NCBI RefSeq assembly: GCF_029891735.1
Contig: NZ_JANQDH010000024.1
Span: forward strand, 1 to 62,554
Length of the DNA stretch: 62,554 bases
Origin: Chrysosporum bergii ANA360D
GTDB taxonomy: Bacteria; Cyanobacteriota; Cyanobacteriia; Cyanobacteriales; Nostocaceae
Reading direction: 5' to 3'
Below the pieces are notes generated by a model. The model did no database searches. It saw only the letters and a list, made by a program, of their open reading frames with translations, and was not told the DNA's origin. Below, one piece after another: positions 8,451 to 19,100 of this stretch; positions within the stretch are counted from its first letter, which is position 1; each line of letters starts with the position of its first letter. A program made the translations under genes and the position numbers.

Positions 8451-11400
8451 ATGGCTTTGAGATATGTACAAATTTTAGATGCTTTGGATTATGGTGATGC
8501 CGTATCAAATCAAGTAATCCATATTCATCAAATGCTTATTAATAAAGGTGAAAAGTCACAAATTTTCTCGAAATTTGCAGATCATAGAGTTGATAAGTAT
8601 CGTTTAAATTTTGCTGAATTCTGCATCGATGAGGATACTGTCATATTACATCACTTTTGTGGTTACTCGGAAATAGCAGATGAAATCACTAATTTGCGTG
8701 GTTATAAAATTATGATTTATCATAATATCACGCCACATAGTTTTTTTGATCCCAAGTCAGCATTATATGAATTTTGCAAACAGGGTAGAGAGCAGTTGCA
8801 AAACATTGTGGGTAAATATAATTTAATTTTAGGAGATTCACCTTTTAACTGTCAAGAAGCTAAAGATTTAGGAGCAACAGTAGTTAAAGAACTACCGATA
8901 ATAGTTCCGAAATTTTCTACAGAGGTATCTGTAAATTCAGTAAATAATTTACGGTTTGGTCTTGATCATGTGTGGTTATTTGTGGGAAGGATAACACCTA
9001 ATAAAAGACAAGACCTACTAATAGATATTTTGGCTCGTTATATTAAATTATATCCTGATCAGAAAAATCATTTATATTTAGTGGGGAGATATTTTGAAGA
9101 TGATGTTTACTACCAGCAGCTTCGGTCTAAAATAGAGCGTTTAGGGCTGAACACACAAGTTACTCTTGTTGGTAAAGTGGAAGATGAAGACCTACCTGCT
9201 TACTATCAAGCAGCAGATTTATTTATCTGCATGAGTGAACATGAAGGATTCTGTGTACCGATAGTAGAAGCGTTCAATAATCAAGTACCAGTAGTTGCAT
9301 ATGCAGGAACAGCAGTATCATACACTATGGGTGGTGGAGTTGGCGCTCTTGAAAGCCTGGATGTAGAAACTGCTGTTAGACGCATTCATTCAGTATTTAC
9401 TGCTCATTCTCTCAAAAATGAGCTAGTTGATCATGGAATTAAACAAGCTCATCGCTTCAGTCCTGATGCTGTACGCCAGCATTTGTATGCAATCATAGAC
9501 GAAATTACACATGAGGATGGGCAGAAAGATACATTGCTGGTTTCTGTAGTTATTTGCACTTGCGATCGCAGCGACTACCTAAAAAGATGTTTAGATTATC
9601 TCTATGATCAAGACTATCGGCATTTTGAAGTCATAGTAGTTAATGGTCCGTCAACAGACAACACTCAAGAAATACTTACATTGAGAGATAACATTAAAGT
9701 GGTGCAAAATCCTCTACGTAACCTTTCAGTATCCCGAAACTTGGGTATCAGATATGCTTCGGGAGATATAGTAGCTTTCATAGATGATGATGCTCTACCT
9801 TATGATAATTGGTTGTTTGAAATTGTTAAACGTTATCGTGAACTCCCCAGGAATGTGGTAGGTATAGGTGGCAGAACATTTTTGGCTAACCAGTTTAAAT
9901 TTCAATTTGAGTTGGGAATCATTGATAGTTTTGGTAATCATGTAGAAGTTGCTGCCCATGAAAGCCAAAAAAATAATGGTAAATATTATCGCCATTTATT
10001 AGGCACTAACTGTTCTTTTCGTAAAGACGCTTTAATTGCTGTTAATGGTTTTGACGAACAATATGAATATTATCTTGATGAAAGCGATCTGGCGGTAAGA
10101 TTACAACAAGTAGGGGGTGTAATAGCTAATGCCAATCAAGCTTATATTAGGCATGAATTTGCACAAAGCCACAACAGGCAAGGAAAATATAATTTTAATT
10201 GGCAAGTAATAGCTAAAAACACTGTTTATTTCGGGATAAAAAATGCGGATAAGAATAGTTATTGGCTTACAAGAATATGGAAAATAAATCAACATCTACT
10301 ACAAGAGCGTTGCTTAAATTTTATCAAGGCGTGGTGGCATGATGATTTACAGCTACAGGCAGCAATCGCCTATTCTTTTCGCACAATTATAGGTGCTTTA
10401 CGTGGTTACTATGACTCTTGTTTTCCTCGAAGACTGGGAAAAAATTTAAGTGATATAAATTCTCCTTTTCTGCCTTATATGCAAAACAATCATTCTGAAC
10501 GAACTAAACAGCAGCTACATATTTTGATTATTTCCCAAGAATTTCCTCCCCATTCTTTTGGGGGAATTGGAGCATATAATCAGACATTGGCCCGAGAATT
10601 AATGCAAATGGGGCATGAGGTGACTGTGATTAGCCGTGGACCGAGAGACTGTACTGATGTCATTGGACCACTGACACAAATCCAAGTTGGTTTTGTAGAA
10701 AATTACCATTACATTCCAGAATCACCCATGCTCTCAAAAAATATTGCTTGGGCAGAAAAAGTAGCACAGATAGTCCAACAAATTCATTGTCAACATCCCA
10801 TCAGTGTTGTTGAATCTGCTCTTTGGGATTTTGAAGGAATTGGTGTAGTGATGCTCCGCCCTGAACTTAAAGTACCACTAATAGTCCGTTTGGTAACTCC
10901 ACTGGCTATTGCTATCCAAATGAATGGATGGCGGATGAATGAGGACTTAAAACGGTGTATGCAAATGGAACAAGAGTTAATTCGTTGTGCTGATCAGGTG
11001 ATTGCTATTAGTAAGAATATTCAAGACACTGTTGTATCAAGTTATAACTTAACTCCTGACCATCGCTGGCTTGTTCAGCCGTTGGGAGTACAGCCTTGGC
11101 CAGCATACACCAACATTACTAATTATGGCGAACTACCTAAAGATTTAAAACGGGGAGCTATACAAATTCTGTTTGTTGGACGCTTAGAATCTAGAAAAGG
11201 TATTGATGTATTCATTAATGCCTTAAAACTGGTAATGCCGAAAGAACCTTCCATATCTGTTTGGATTGCTGGTAGTGACATTGAAGGCTGGAAAGAAAAG
11301 GCAGGTAGAATACTACGTAGTGATATATACAGTCGTGTACAATTTTTGGGTATGGTTTCCGAAGAAAAGCTACAGTTACTTTATGCTAACTGTGATTTTC

Positions 11401-12797
11401 TTGTATTTCCCTCCCGCTATGAGTCTTTTGGACTGGTGCCATTAGAAGCGATGGTTCATGGTAAACCTGTGATAGCCGCAAGGGTAGGAGCGATACCAGA
11501 GGTAGTCTTAGAAGGGGAGTGTGGTCTTCTCTTTGAACCTGACAATTACCAAGAATTAGCACAAAAAATTTTGAATATCGTCCATGATGACCATCTTAGG
11601 GATCAGTTGGCTAAAGGGGCAAAACAAAGAGTAGAAGTTCTTTCCGCTAGAAACATGGCTAAAGCTAGCGTGAATGTTTACCAATCTTTAGTGAATGCTA
11701 AGACTCCCATGCAGACCATTAGTCCCCAAATCAGGGAAATATTTTCAAATCATCTTTTGTCAACGGAAAGCAATTTGAAAAGCAATGTTGAAATTACCAA
11801 CCATCAAGCTGAAAAATCACTTTTACGGCAATCTGATTACTTGAATATGCGTCCAGATTGGAGTTTAACCCAACCTCAAATTATTAGTTGGGGGTGGCTT
11901 AACTCGATCATAAATCGTTTGATAGTTCCGAAGATTGTAAAATTTATTAATTCTGTTTTGTATGAGTCTATGCAAAGACAAACTTATATGAATAATGCTC
12001 TTATTTCTAGTAACAAGGCATTAGCGAATGAGTTAATTAATCTAAGAAAAAACACTGTTAAAGAAACTATGATTGATAGTCAAATGGATGTGGAAAATAT
12101 CTTAGGCGCAATTCAGAAAAGTGTGGAAGATGTCAAACAAGAAATGAACAATCAATTATCTGAAATAGTTGAATTGAAGCGGCTTGTATATGAAACAAAA
12201 AATCTAATGATTCCTGAATGTGAAACGAGTAGAAGTGAGTTTGCCTATCGGTTAAAATTTCACCAAGGTCAAGCACCGATAATCATTTCCAAAGAAAAAG
12301 TGAAGGCAAATTTACATGATTTACACCTTAATCTCGGTTGTGGACAGGTGATTATACCAGACTACATAAACGTAGATCAAAGAGAACTACCAGGGGTTGA
12401 TGTTATTGCCAATATTAGCAATTTGCCATTTGAACAAGGAACAGTTGCGGAAATATACAATTCTCATGTCATTGAGCATTTCACAGAGTATGAGGTTACT
12501 AATCACATCTTGCCTTATTGGTACAGTCTGCTGAAAAATAGTGGAAAAATGGTGATTATTTGCCCCGATGCTAAATCCATGATGATTGATTATGCAAACG
12601 GACATTTTCCATGGGAGAATCTGAGAAAAGTAACTTATGGTTGTCAAGATTATGGAGGCAATCATCATTTTAATATGTATACTTCCGAGTCGTTGTGTAA
12701 AATCCTATTGAATTGTGGATTTAGGGAGGTCAACATTGTTGACATCAAGCGAGTTAATGGGTTATGTTACGAAATGGAAATTCACGCATTGAAGTAA
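8451..12797 (+). CDS. multidomain GT4-GT2-GT4-methyltransferase fusion
   Basis: A 1448-residue cytoplasmic fusion. ATG 8451 has a GGGGGTAAGAGA ribosome site, while the open frame reaches TTG 8412. Visible modules are: GT4 at about 1-355 (VGRITPNKRQDLL; SEHEGFCVPIVEAF); GT2 at 362-600 (SVVICTCDRSDYLKRC, FIDDDALP as the DxD region); a second GT4 at 689-1080 (SFGGIGAYNQTLARELM, VGRLESRKGIDVF, SRYESFGLVPLEAM); a helical, coiled-coil-like linker near 1170-1260; and a class I SAM methyltransferase at about 1290-1448 (LNLGCGQ, then SHVIEHF). It could add three sugars and a terminal methyl group to the glycan exported by the adjacent ABC pair. Linkages are unknown. Confidence 0.87.
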   Translation: MALRYVQILDALDYGDAVSNQVIHIHQMLINKGEKSQIFSKFADHRVDKYRLNFAEFCIDEDTVILHHFCGYSEIADEITNLRGYKIMIYHNITPHSFFDPKSALYEFCKQGREQLQNIVGKYNLILGDSPFNCQEAKDLGATVVKELPIIVPKFSTEVSVNSVNNLRFGLDHVWLFVGRITPNKRQDLLIDILARYIKLYPDQKNHLYLVGRYFEDDVYYQQLRSKIERLGLNTQVTLVGKVEDEDLPAYYQAADLFICMSEHEGFCVPIVEAFNNQVPVVAYAGTAVSYTMGGGVGALESLDVETAVRRIHSVFTAHSLKNELVDHGIKQAHRFSPDAVRQHLYAIIDEITHEDGQKDTLLVSVVICTCDRSDYLKRCLDYLYDQDYRHFEVIVVNGPSTDNTQEILTLRDNIKVVQNPLRNLSVSRNLGIRYASGDIVAFIDDDALPYDNWLFEIVKRYRELPRNVVGIGGRTFLANQFKFQFELGIIDSFGNHVEVAAHESQKNNGKYYRHLLGTNCSFRKDALIAVNGFDEQYEYYLDESDLAVRLQQVGGVIANANQAYIRHEFAQSHNRQGKYNFNWQVIAKNTVYFGIKNADKNSYWLTRIWKINQHLLQERCLNFIKAWWHDDLQLQAAIAYSFRTIIGALRGYYDSCFPRRLGKNLSDINSPFLPYMQNNHSERTKQQLHILIISQEFPPHSFGGIGAYNQTLARELMQMGHEVTVISRGPRDCTDVIGPLTQIQVGFVENYHYIPESPMLSKNIAWAEKVAQIVQQIHCQHPISVVESALWDFEGIGVVMLRPELKVPLIVRLVTPLAIAIQMNGWRMNEDLKRCMQMEQELIRCADQVIAISKNIQDTVVSSYNLTPDHRWLVQPLGVQPWPAYTNITNYGELPKDLKRGAIQILFVGRLESRKGIDVFINALKLVMPKEPSISVWIAGSDIEGWKEKAGRILRSDIYSRVQFLGMVSEEKLQLLYANCDFLVFPSRYESFGLVPLEAMVHGKPVIAARVGAIPEVVLEGECGLLFEPDNYQELAQKILNIVHDDHLRDQLAKGAKQRVEVLSARNMAKASVNVYQSLVNAKTPMQTISPQIREIFSNHLLSTESNLKSNVEITNHQAEKSLLRQSDYLNMRPDWSLTQPQIISWGWLNSIINRLIVPKIVKFINSVLYESMQRQTYMNNALISSNKALANELINLRKNTVKETMIDSQMDVENILGAIQKSVEDVKQEMNNQLSEIVELKRLVYETKNLMIPECETSRSEFAYRLKFHQGQAPIIISKEKVKANLHDLHLNLGCGQVIIPDYINVDQRELPGVDVIANISNLPFEQGTVAEIYNSHVIEHFTEYEVTNHILPYWYSLLKNSGKMVIICPDAKSMMIDYANGHFPWENLRKVTYGCQDYGGNHHFNMYTSESLCKILLNCGFREVNIVDIKRVNGLCYEMEIHALK

Positions 12798-12876
12798 TTT
12801 ATGTTTTTTTGGAGAATATAAAGGGAGAATTTGACTTGCACAAAGAAATTAAAATAAATTTTGACTAGGTTTGCAA

Positions 12877-14175
12877 ATGAGAATATTTATAGATTGCACT
12901 CACACCGCCAAATATACATATAAAAATACTGGTATCCATCGAGTGGTTCGTGAACTAACATCTGAATTATTGAAATTAAATTCCAGTAGAACAGATATAG
13001 AAATCTTATTGGTCATGTTTGACGGCCGACGCATACGCCGAGTAACTAGCCTGAATCCATCGAATCATGGTCATGTGAATAAAAGTAAATTCTCTTTTTA
13101 TCTCAATAAAGTGAACAGCAAGTTTCAAATACTGATTTCTAAAATCATAAATAAACTAAAAAAGCTAAGTTTAGAAATATCAGATTTGATTGCATCTCTG
13201 CATAATGATCCAAAAAATCAGGGTATTTATTTTGAAAAATATCAAATCAAACCAGAGGATATTTATGTTATAGCTGATGCTAATTGGGACTTACCTAAAA
13301 CATATTACAGATTTTTACAGAATCTAAAACAAAGTGAAGTTACTCTAGCAATTATATGTTATGACATTATACCAATAAAGTTTCCTCACTTCTCTTCTCA
13401 CAGTTTTACTAAGGCTTTTACAAGTTTTTATAAGGAATATTCTAATTTGTTTGATCTAGTTTTGTGCATATCTCAAAATAGTGCAAAAGATTATAAAAAT
13501 GCCAAAAAACAAGGAATTCTATCTATTAATAACCCCAATGTAATAGTCAAAAGCTTTCGGTTAGGGTGTGACTATTACAATCATGATGATCTAGTTAACT
13601 TAGACAATACTAGTTTTGATACTAACTTACATAAATTACTAACTAAACGTTATATTTTGGTGGTGGGAAGTTTAGTCCCTCACAAAAACATCAAAGCTAT
13701 TATGGAAGCATTTGATTTATTAATCAATTCAAATTATGAAGATATACATTTACTATTTGCAGGTAATAGAGGTTGGCATCCAGAGACTGATGCAATCATA
13801 GAATCTCATCAAATGTACGGCAAGTTAATACACATACTAGGCTCAGTTACCGATGCTCAACTCAAAGTTCTGTATAAAAACTGTTACTGTTTAGTTCAAG
13901 CTTCTTTCTACGAAGGATTTGGACTACCTGTGGTAGAAGCACTCCAATATTTTAAACCTGTGGTTGCTAGCACTGGTGGATCTTTACCTGAAATAGGAGG
14001 TGATTTTTGTGTGTATTTTGATCCTAATGAACCAACTGAACTGTATGAATCTTTAAAAAAGCTACTTGATTCAGATATTTACTATAATGATTTGGTTGAA
14101 TACATCAAAAAGCAGTATAAACCATTTTCATGGCAGGAGTCGGCTGAACAATTTTTATCTAGTTTGTGTAATTAA
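12877..14175 (+). CDS. GT4-family glycosyltransferase
   Basis: A 432-residue retaining glycosyltransferase of the GT4/GT-B type. The N-terminal MRIFIDCTHTAKYTYKNTG with GIHRVVREL is typical of mannosyl- or rhamnosyl-type enzymes of surface polysaccharide clusters. The C-terminal nucleotide-sugar half has VGSLVPHKNIKAIMEAF and the EX7E-type QASFYEGFGLPVVEAL. ATG 12877 replaces the in-frame TTG at 12871. It lies 79 bp after the fusion gene on the same strand and is likely in the same transcription unit. The sequence is markedly AT-rich, as often seen in transferred glycan genes. Confidence 0.85.
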   Translation: MRIFIDCTHTAKYTYKNTGIHRVVRELTSELLKLNSSRTDIEILLVMFDGRRIRRVTSLNPSNHGHVNKSKFSFYLNKVNSKFQILISKIINKLKKLSLEISDLIASLHNDPKNQGIYFEKYQIKPEDIYVIADANWDLPKTYYRFLQNLKQSEVTLAIICYDIIPIKFPHFSSHSFTKAFTSFYKEYSNLFDLVLCISQNSAKDYKNAKKQGILSINNPNVIVKSFRLGCDYYNHDDLVNLDNTSFDTNLHKLLTKRYILVVGSLVPHKNIKAIMEAFDLLINSNYEDIHLLFAGNRGWHPETDAIIESHQMYGKLIHILGSVTDAQLKVLYKNCYCLVQASFYEGFGLPVVEALQYFKPVVASTGGSLPEIGGDFCVYFDPNEPTELYESLKKLLDSDIYYNDLVEYIKKQYKPFSWQESAEQFLSSLCN

Positions 14176-14600
14176 ATTACCTGTCACCAAGCTATTACGC
14201 AGCTAAAGCCAATAAATAATATGTATTTTCTCAATAAAAGTAGTGCAGGCATATTGCCCGCTACCGTTATACAAATTAAATGGGTAACAGCTTACGAAAA
14301 TTATCTGGCATTGAATTTTAATTGGTTGCATAATCTTGCAAATTTTTATGGTATTACTATCAAATGCTTATTATTTATACAAAAATTTACCCCAGGTGTA
14401 TATAATGCAAGCAAGAAAGCAGATTAGTGGATTTCACAGATCGCAAACAACCTGCTCAAACAAGCCCATAAAATCTTGTAACACAAGCATCCTGCTTGCT
14501 AATGATTTACTTCACTAAGCAGCGAAAACCGCTATATCTAGCTTTGCCATCAAAAGTAGATTAACTAAATATCTCAAGTCCACAAAATAAGAACAGAAAA
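14176..14600. other. intergenic with short dispersed repeats
   Basis: No gene is supported; the two short open frames here lack ribosome sites and family features. It holds AGCATCCTGCTTGCT (14488-14502), whose complement recurs at 21288-21302, and a related CAGGCATATTGCCCG (14247-14261). These are dispersed repeat debris of the kind common in filamentous cyanobacteria. Confidence 0.4.
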
Positions 14601-16154
14601 ATGCTTAATTCTGAATTGCCTGAGTCTGAAGTTTCACCTCCTGATTACCATCAGATTGAACAACAAGAACAAACATTAAAACCCCGTCAAAAACCACGTT
14701 GGCCATTGATTTGGGGCATAATTCTCTTAATGGCCGGGGGCTTTGGTTGGCGCTGGGGGCAAAATAGCTTTAGTGGTAATGCACCTCCAGAAGGTACAGC
14801 AGCCGCCGGTTTACCGATGGCAATTCCTGTTAAATTAGCCACGGTAGAAACGGCAACTATACAACATAGTTCAGTAATTAGCGGCTTTTTAGAGGCTCGC
14901 GGTTCAGTAACACTCAAGCCAGAAATTGACGGACGCATCAGTGAAATTTTATTCAAAGAAGGCGATCGCATCCGGAAGGGGCAAGTTATAATCCGCCTGG
15001 AAAGTGACAACACCCAAGCCCAGTTAAGACAAGCAAAAGCATCATTAGACCGCACCCAAGCCAGACTAGCAGAACTGAAAGCAGGTACACGTCCAGAAGA
15101 AATTGCTCAAGCCAAAGCTAGACTAGCTCAAGCCCAAACTCGCCTGAAAAATGCCCAGGGGGGAGCGCGTCCGGAAGAAATCGCTCAAGCAGAAGCTCAA
15201 ATTAAGGTAGCAAAATCAGATTTAGAACTAGCAGAGTCAAGAGCTAATAGATACCAAAAATTAAGAGAAGAAGGTGTCGTTTCCCAAGACGAACTAGAAC
15301 AGTTTCTCACAGAAAAAAGAAGGGGCGCAGCCAGACTAGAAGAAGCCCAAAAACGGCTAGACCAACTCGCCAAAAGCAGAAAATCTGATATTGATGAACT
15401 AGCAGCGGCTGTAGAACTAGAAAAGCAAAATCTGAAACAACTAGAGAACGGTTTCCGCCCAGAAGAAATTGCTCAAGCCCGTTCTCAAGTTAGGGAAGCA
15501 GCAGCCCAAGTGCAGTTAGCAGAAGTCCAACAGCAATACACTAAAATTGTTGCCCCTATCACTGGTATTATAGGTGACATACCTGTCAAAGTAGGAGATT
15601 TTGTCAGTAAAGGAGACCAACTCACCACAGTTACTGAAAATGACACCTTAGAATTAAATTTAGCCGTTCCCTTCAACGAAGCTGAAAGGTTGCGTCTAAG
15701 ATTACCCGTAAAAATCCTAGATGCTGAAGGCCAACCTGCTGCCACAGGTGAAGTAACTTTTATTTCACCAAACATCAATCAAAATACTCAAAATATATTA
15801 GCCAAAGCCACCTTTACCAACACCAAAAAGCAAATACTCAATCGCCTCAACGTCCAAGCCAGAGTTATCTGGGATGAAAGTCCAGGAGTCTTAATTCCTA
15901 CTCAAGCAATATCTCGCCTGGGTGGACAAACTTTTGTTTTTGTAGCCCAAGAGTCACCAGAAGCAAAACCAGGAATGCCCAACTTAGTAGCTCTACAACA
16001 GCCCGTAAAATTGGGAGCCATTCAAGGCAAGGATTATCAAATTTTAGAAGGACTCAAAGCCGGGGACAAAATTGTGGTGGCGGGTATACTCAATCTCACC
16101 AATGGCGTGCCTATTATCCCTGCACCTGAAGAAAAAAGTAATAAAAAACCGTAA
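14601..16154 (+). CDS. RND efflux periplasmic adaptor (MFP/HlyD family)
   Basis: A 517-residue membrane fusion protein linking the following RND pump to an outer-membrane channel. It has a polar N-terminus, one membrane anchor at about 35-52 (PLIWGIILLMAGGFGWRWG), a lipoyl-like half starting SVTLKPEIDGRISEI, and a long helical hairpin. The hairpin carries three copies of RPEEIAQA, a heptad-related insertion that makes the protein longer than the usual ~380 aa. The second lipoyl half and beta barrel follow (YTKIVAPITGIIGDIPVKVG). It is 28 bp from the pump gene, so they form one operon. No TolC-like gene is in the window. Confidence 0.88.
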   Translation: MLNSELPESEVSPPDYHQIEQQEQTLKPRQKPRWPLIWGIILLMAGGFGWRWGQNSFSGNAPPEGTAAAGLPMAIPVKLATVETATIQHSSVISGFLEARGSVTLKPEIDGRISEILFKEGDRIRKGQVIIRLESDNTQAQLRQAKASLDRTQARLAELKAGTRPEEIAQAKARLAQAQTRLKNAQGGARPEEIAQAEAQIKVAKSDLELAESRANRYQKLREEGVVSQDELEQFLTEKRRGAARLEEAQKRLDQLAKSRKSDIDELAAAVELEKQNLKQLENGFRPEEIAQARSQVREAAAQVQLAEVQQQYTKIVAPITGIIGDIPVKVGDFVSKGDQLTTVTENDTLELNLAVPFNEAERLRLRLPVKILDAEGQPAATGEVTFISPNINQNTQNILAKATFTNTKKQILNRLNVQARVIWDESPGVLIPTQAISRLGGQTFVFVAQESPEAKPGMPNLVALQQPVKLGAIQGKDYQILEGLKAGDKIVVAGILNLTNGVPIIPAPEEKSNKKP

Positions 16155-16182
16155 CTTGTAATTCTCACAACTGCAAAATAAT

Positions 16183-19100
16183 ATGTTTATTGACTTCTTT
16201 ATTAAGAAACCGGTCTTTACTACGGTTTGCGCCTTAATTGTGCTGTTGCTGGGATTGATTAGTATTCCCACACTGCCCATAGCTCGTTTCCCAGATATTG
16301 CCCCTACTCAAATCAACGTCGCCGCCAACTATAGCGGAGCCAGTGCCGAAGACGTAGAAAGCGGTGTCACCAACATCTTAGAAAGGCAAATCAACGGCAT
16401 TGAAGGCATCCGCTATATTACTTCCAGTAGTAGTAACGATGGTTCTACTAACATTACAGCCACCTTCGACTCATCCCGCAATCCAGATATTGCAGCTGTG
16501 GATGTACAAAACCGTGTTTCCTTTGCTCAACCCCAACTGCCGGAGTCTGTACAGCGCACAGGGGTGAGAGTAACCAAGGGATCTAACAATATACTCCTAG
16601 CCATTGGTTTATTTGCTGAAAATGAAGAGTACGACAATATATTCATCAGCAACTATGCCGACCTTTACATAACAGATGCCTTAAAAAGAGTTAAAGGTGT
16701 TGGTAATGTGAGCATCTTTGGCGAACGTCGCTATGCCATGCGTATATGGTTAGATCCCAATCGCCTTGCCAGTCGGCGCTTAACCACTGAAGATGTAGCC
16801 CAAGCCCTATCCGAACAAAACTTACAGGTTGGTGCGGGAAGCATTGGTCAAGAACCAGCCCCGGAAGGACAAAGGTATCAAATTGATGTACGCGCAGCCA
16901 GTAGATTGGCGGAACCATCAGAATTTGCCGAAATTGTTTTAAAAACTAACAACGATGGCACCTTAATTAAACTCAAAGATGTGGGCAGAGTAGAACTGGG
17001 AGCAGAAAATTACAGTTCATTTTTGCGATATCGTGCCAAAGATGCAGTGGGTTTGGGTGTTTATCAGCTTCCAGGGAGTAATGCTTTGGATGTAGCCCGG
17101 GGAGTGAGGGAAGAAATGGCGCGACTAGCTCCCAATTTTCCCCCCGGACTGCAATATCAAGTGGCTTTTGACAGTACACGCTTTGTGGAAGAGTCCATGT
17201 CAGAAGTAATTAACACTCTGATTACATCCGTGGTACTGGTAGTAATTGTAATTTTTGTCTTCTTGCAAGATTGGCGAACTACTTTAATTCCCGCATTGAC
17301 GGTTCCTTTATCCTTAATTGGGACATTTATTTTTGCGAGAATTTTTGATTTTTCCATTAATAGTTTGACTTTATTTGGTCTGACTTTAGCATCGGGGATG
17401 GTGGTAGATGATGCCATTGTTGTAGTTGAGCAGATCAGCCGCTTTATCCAGGATAAAGGCATGAGTCCTCGCCGGGCTGCCAGTGAATCAATGGCGGAAT
17501 TATTTAGTGCAGTGATTGCTACTTCCTTGGTGCTGATGGCTGTATTTGTGCCGGTGGCGTTTTTCCCCGGAACCACTGGGGCACTGTATCAGCAATTTGC
17601 CCTAACCATCGCCTTCTCCATAGTCATTTCAACTTTTTTGGCCTTGACCCTGACACCTTCTTTGTGTGCATTACTGCTACGTCAAGGACAACAACCATCC
17701 GGCTGGCTGGGTAGGATTTTTGACCGAATTAATCAGTTTCTCGACTGGGTACAGAGAAGCTATCAGCGATCGCTCAACTTTCTAGTCCGCTTCAAAACCA
17801 TAATTATTGGACTATTCATGGTCTCCTTGGGGATGACAGCTTGGCTTTATATTACAGTACCTACAGCATTTCTGCCAGAAGAAGACGAAGGTTATTTTAT
17901 CACCCTCCTCCAAGGACCCCAAGGCGTTTCCCTCCAATATACTAGTGATGTCATAGCACGGGTAGAAAAAGAACTTTTGCAAATCCCCGAAGTAGTGGGA
18001 ACCTTCGCTATTGGAGGCTTTAGCTTCAGTGGTAATACTGCAAATAATGGTATTATATTTACAACATTAACCCCTTGGCGAGAACGCCAAAGACCAGACC
18101 AATCAGCACAAGCCATTATTGGTAAATTACGAGGAAAACTATTCGCCATCCCAGAAGCCAGAATATTTCCCGTAAATCCACCACCTATTCAAGGATTAGG
18201 TAACTTTGGCGGCTTTAGTTTTCAACTGCAAGACCGTAGAGGTAATAGTGGCTTAGGAACTTTGGTACAGTCAATGGGTCAACTGCTGGGCCGCGCCAAC
18301 CAAACACCAGGATTACAAGCCGTATTTAGTACCTTCGCAGCTGAAACTCCACAACTACTGGTGGAAGTAGACCGCAACAGAGCAAAAGCCCTACAAGTCT
18401 CCATAGATGATATCTTCCGTACGCTCCAAACAGCTTTAGGTTCTCAATATGTAAATGACTTCAACCTCCAGCAGCGTAACTACCGGGTGTACATCCAAGC
18501 AGATCAACAATTTCGCTCCAACCCAGAAGATATTGGTCAACTATCTGTTCGTTCTCAAACCAATCAAATGATTCCTTTGAGAAACTTAATTAAAACTACT
18601 TCCCTGGTGGGGGCGCAAGTCATTAATCACTATAATCTATTTCGCTCCATAGAAATCAATGGTTCTCCTGCTCCCGGTTTTAGTTCTGGAGATGCTATTA
18701 AAGCCATGGAAAAGTTAGCCAGACAAATCCTACCACCTATTTTTGGTTATGAGTGGTCAGGAACCTCATTGGAAGAAATAGAATCTGGCGGTTTAGCACC
18801 CATTATCTTTGGTTTAGGAATTGTTTTTGTCTTTTTAGTTCTAGCTGCTCAGTATGAGAACTACATAGACCCCTTAATTATCCTGTTATCAGTACCCTTA
18901 GCAATTTTTGGCGCACTCGTAGCTCTATCAATGCGGGGGTTTCCTAACGATGTTTACTGTCAAATCGGTCTAGTGATGTTGATTGGTTTAGCTAGTAAAA
19001 ATGCTATTTTGATTGTAGAATTTGCTAACCAACTGCGAAAAGAGGGGCTTTCCATTACTAAAGCGGCTGTAGAAGCAGCACAAGAGCGTTTACGCCCAAT

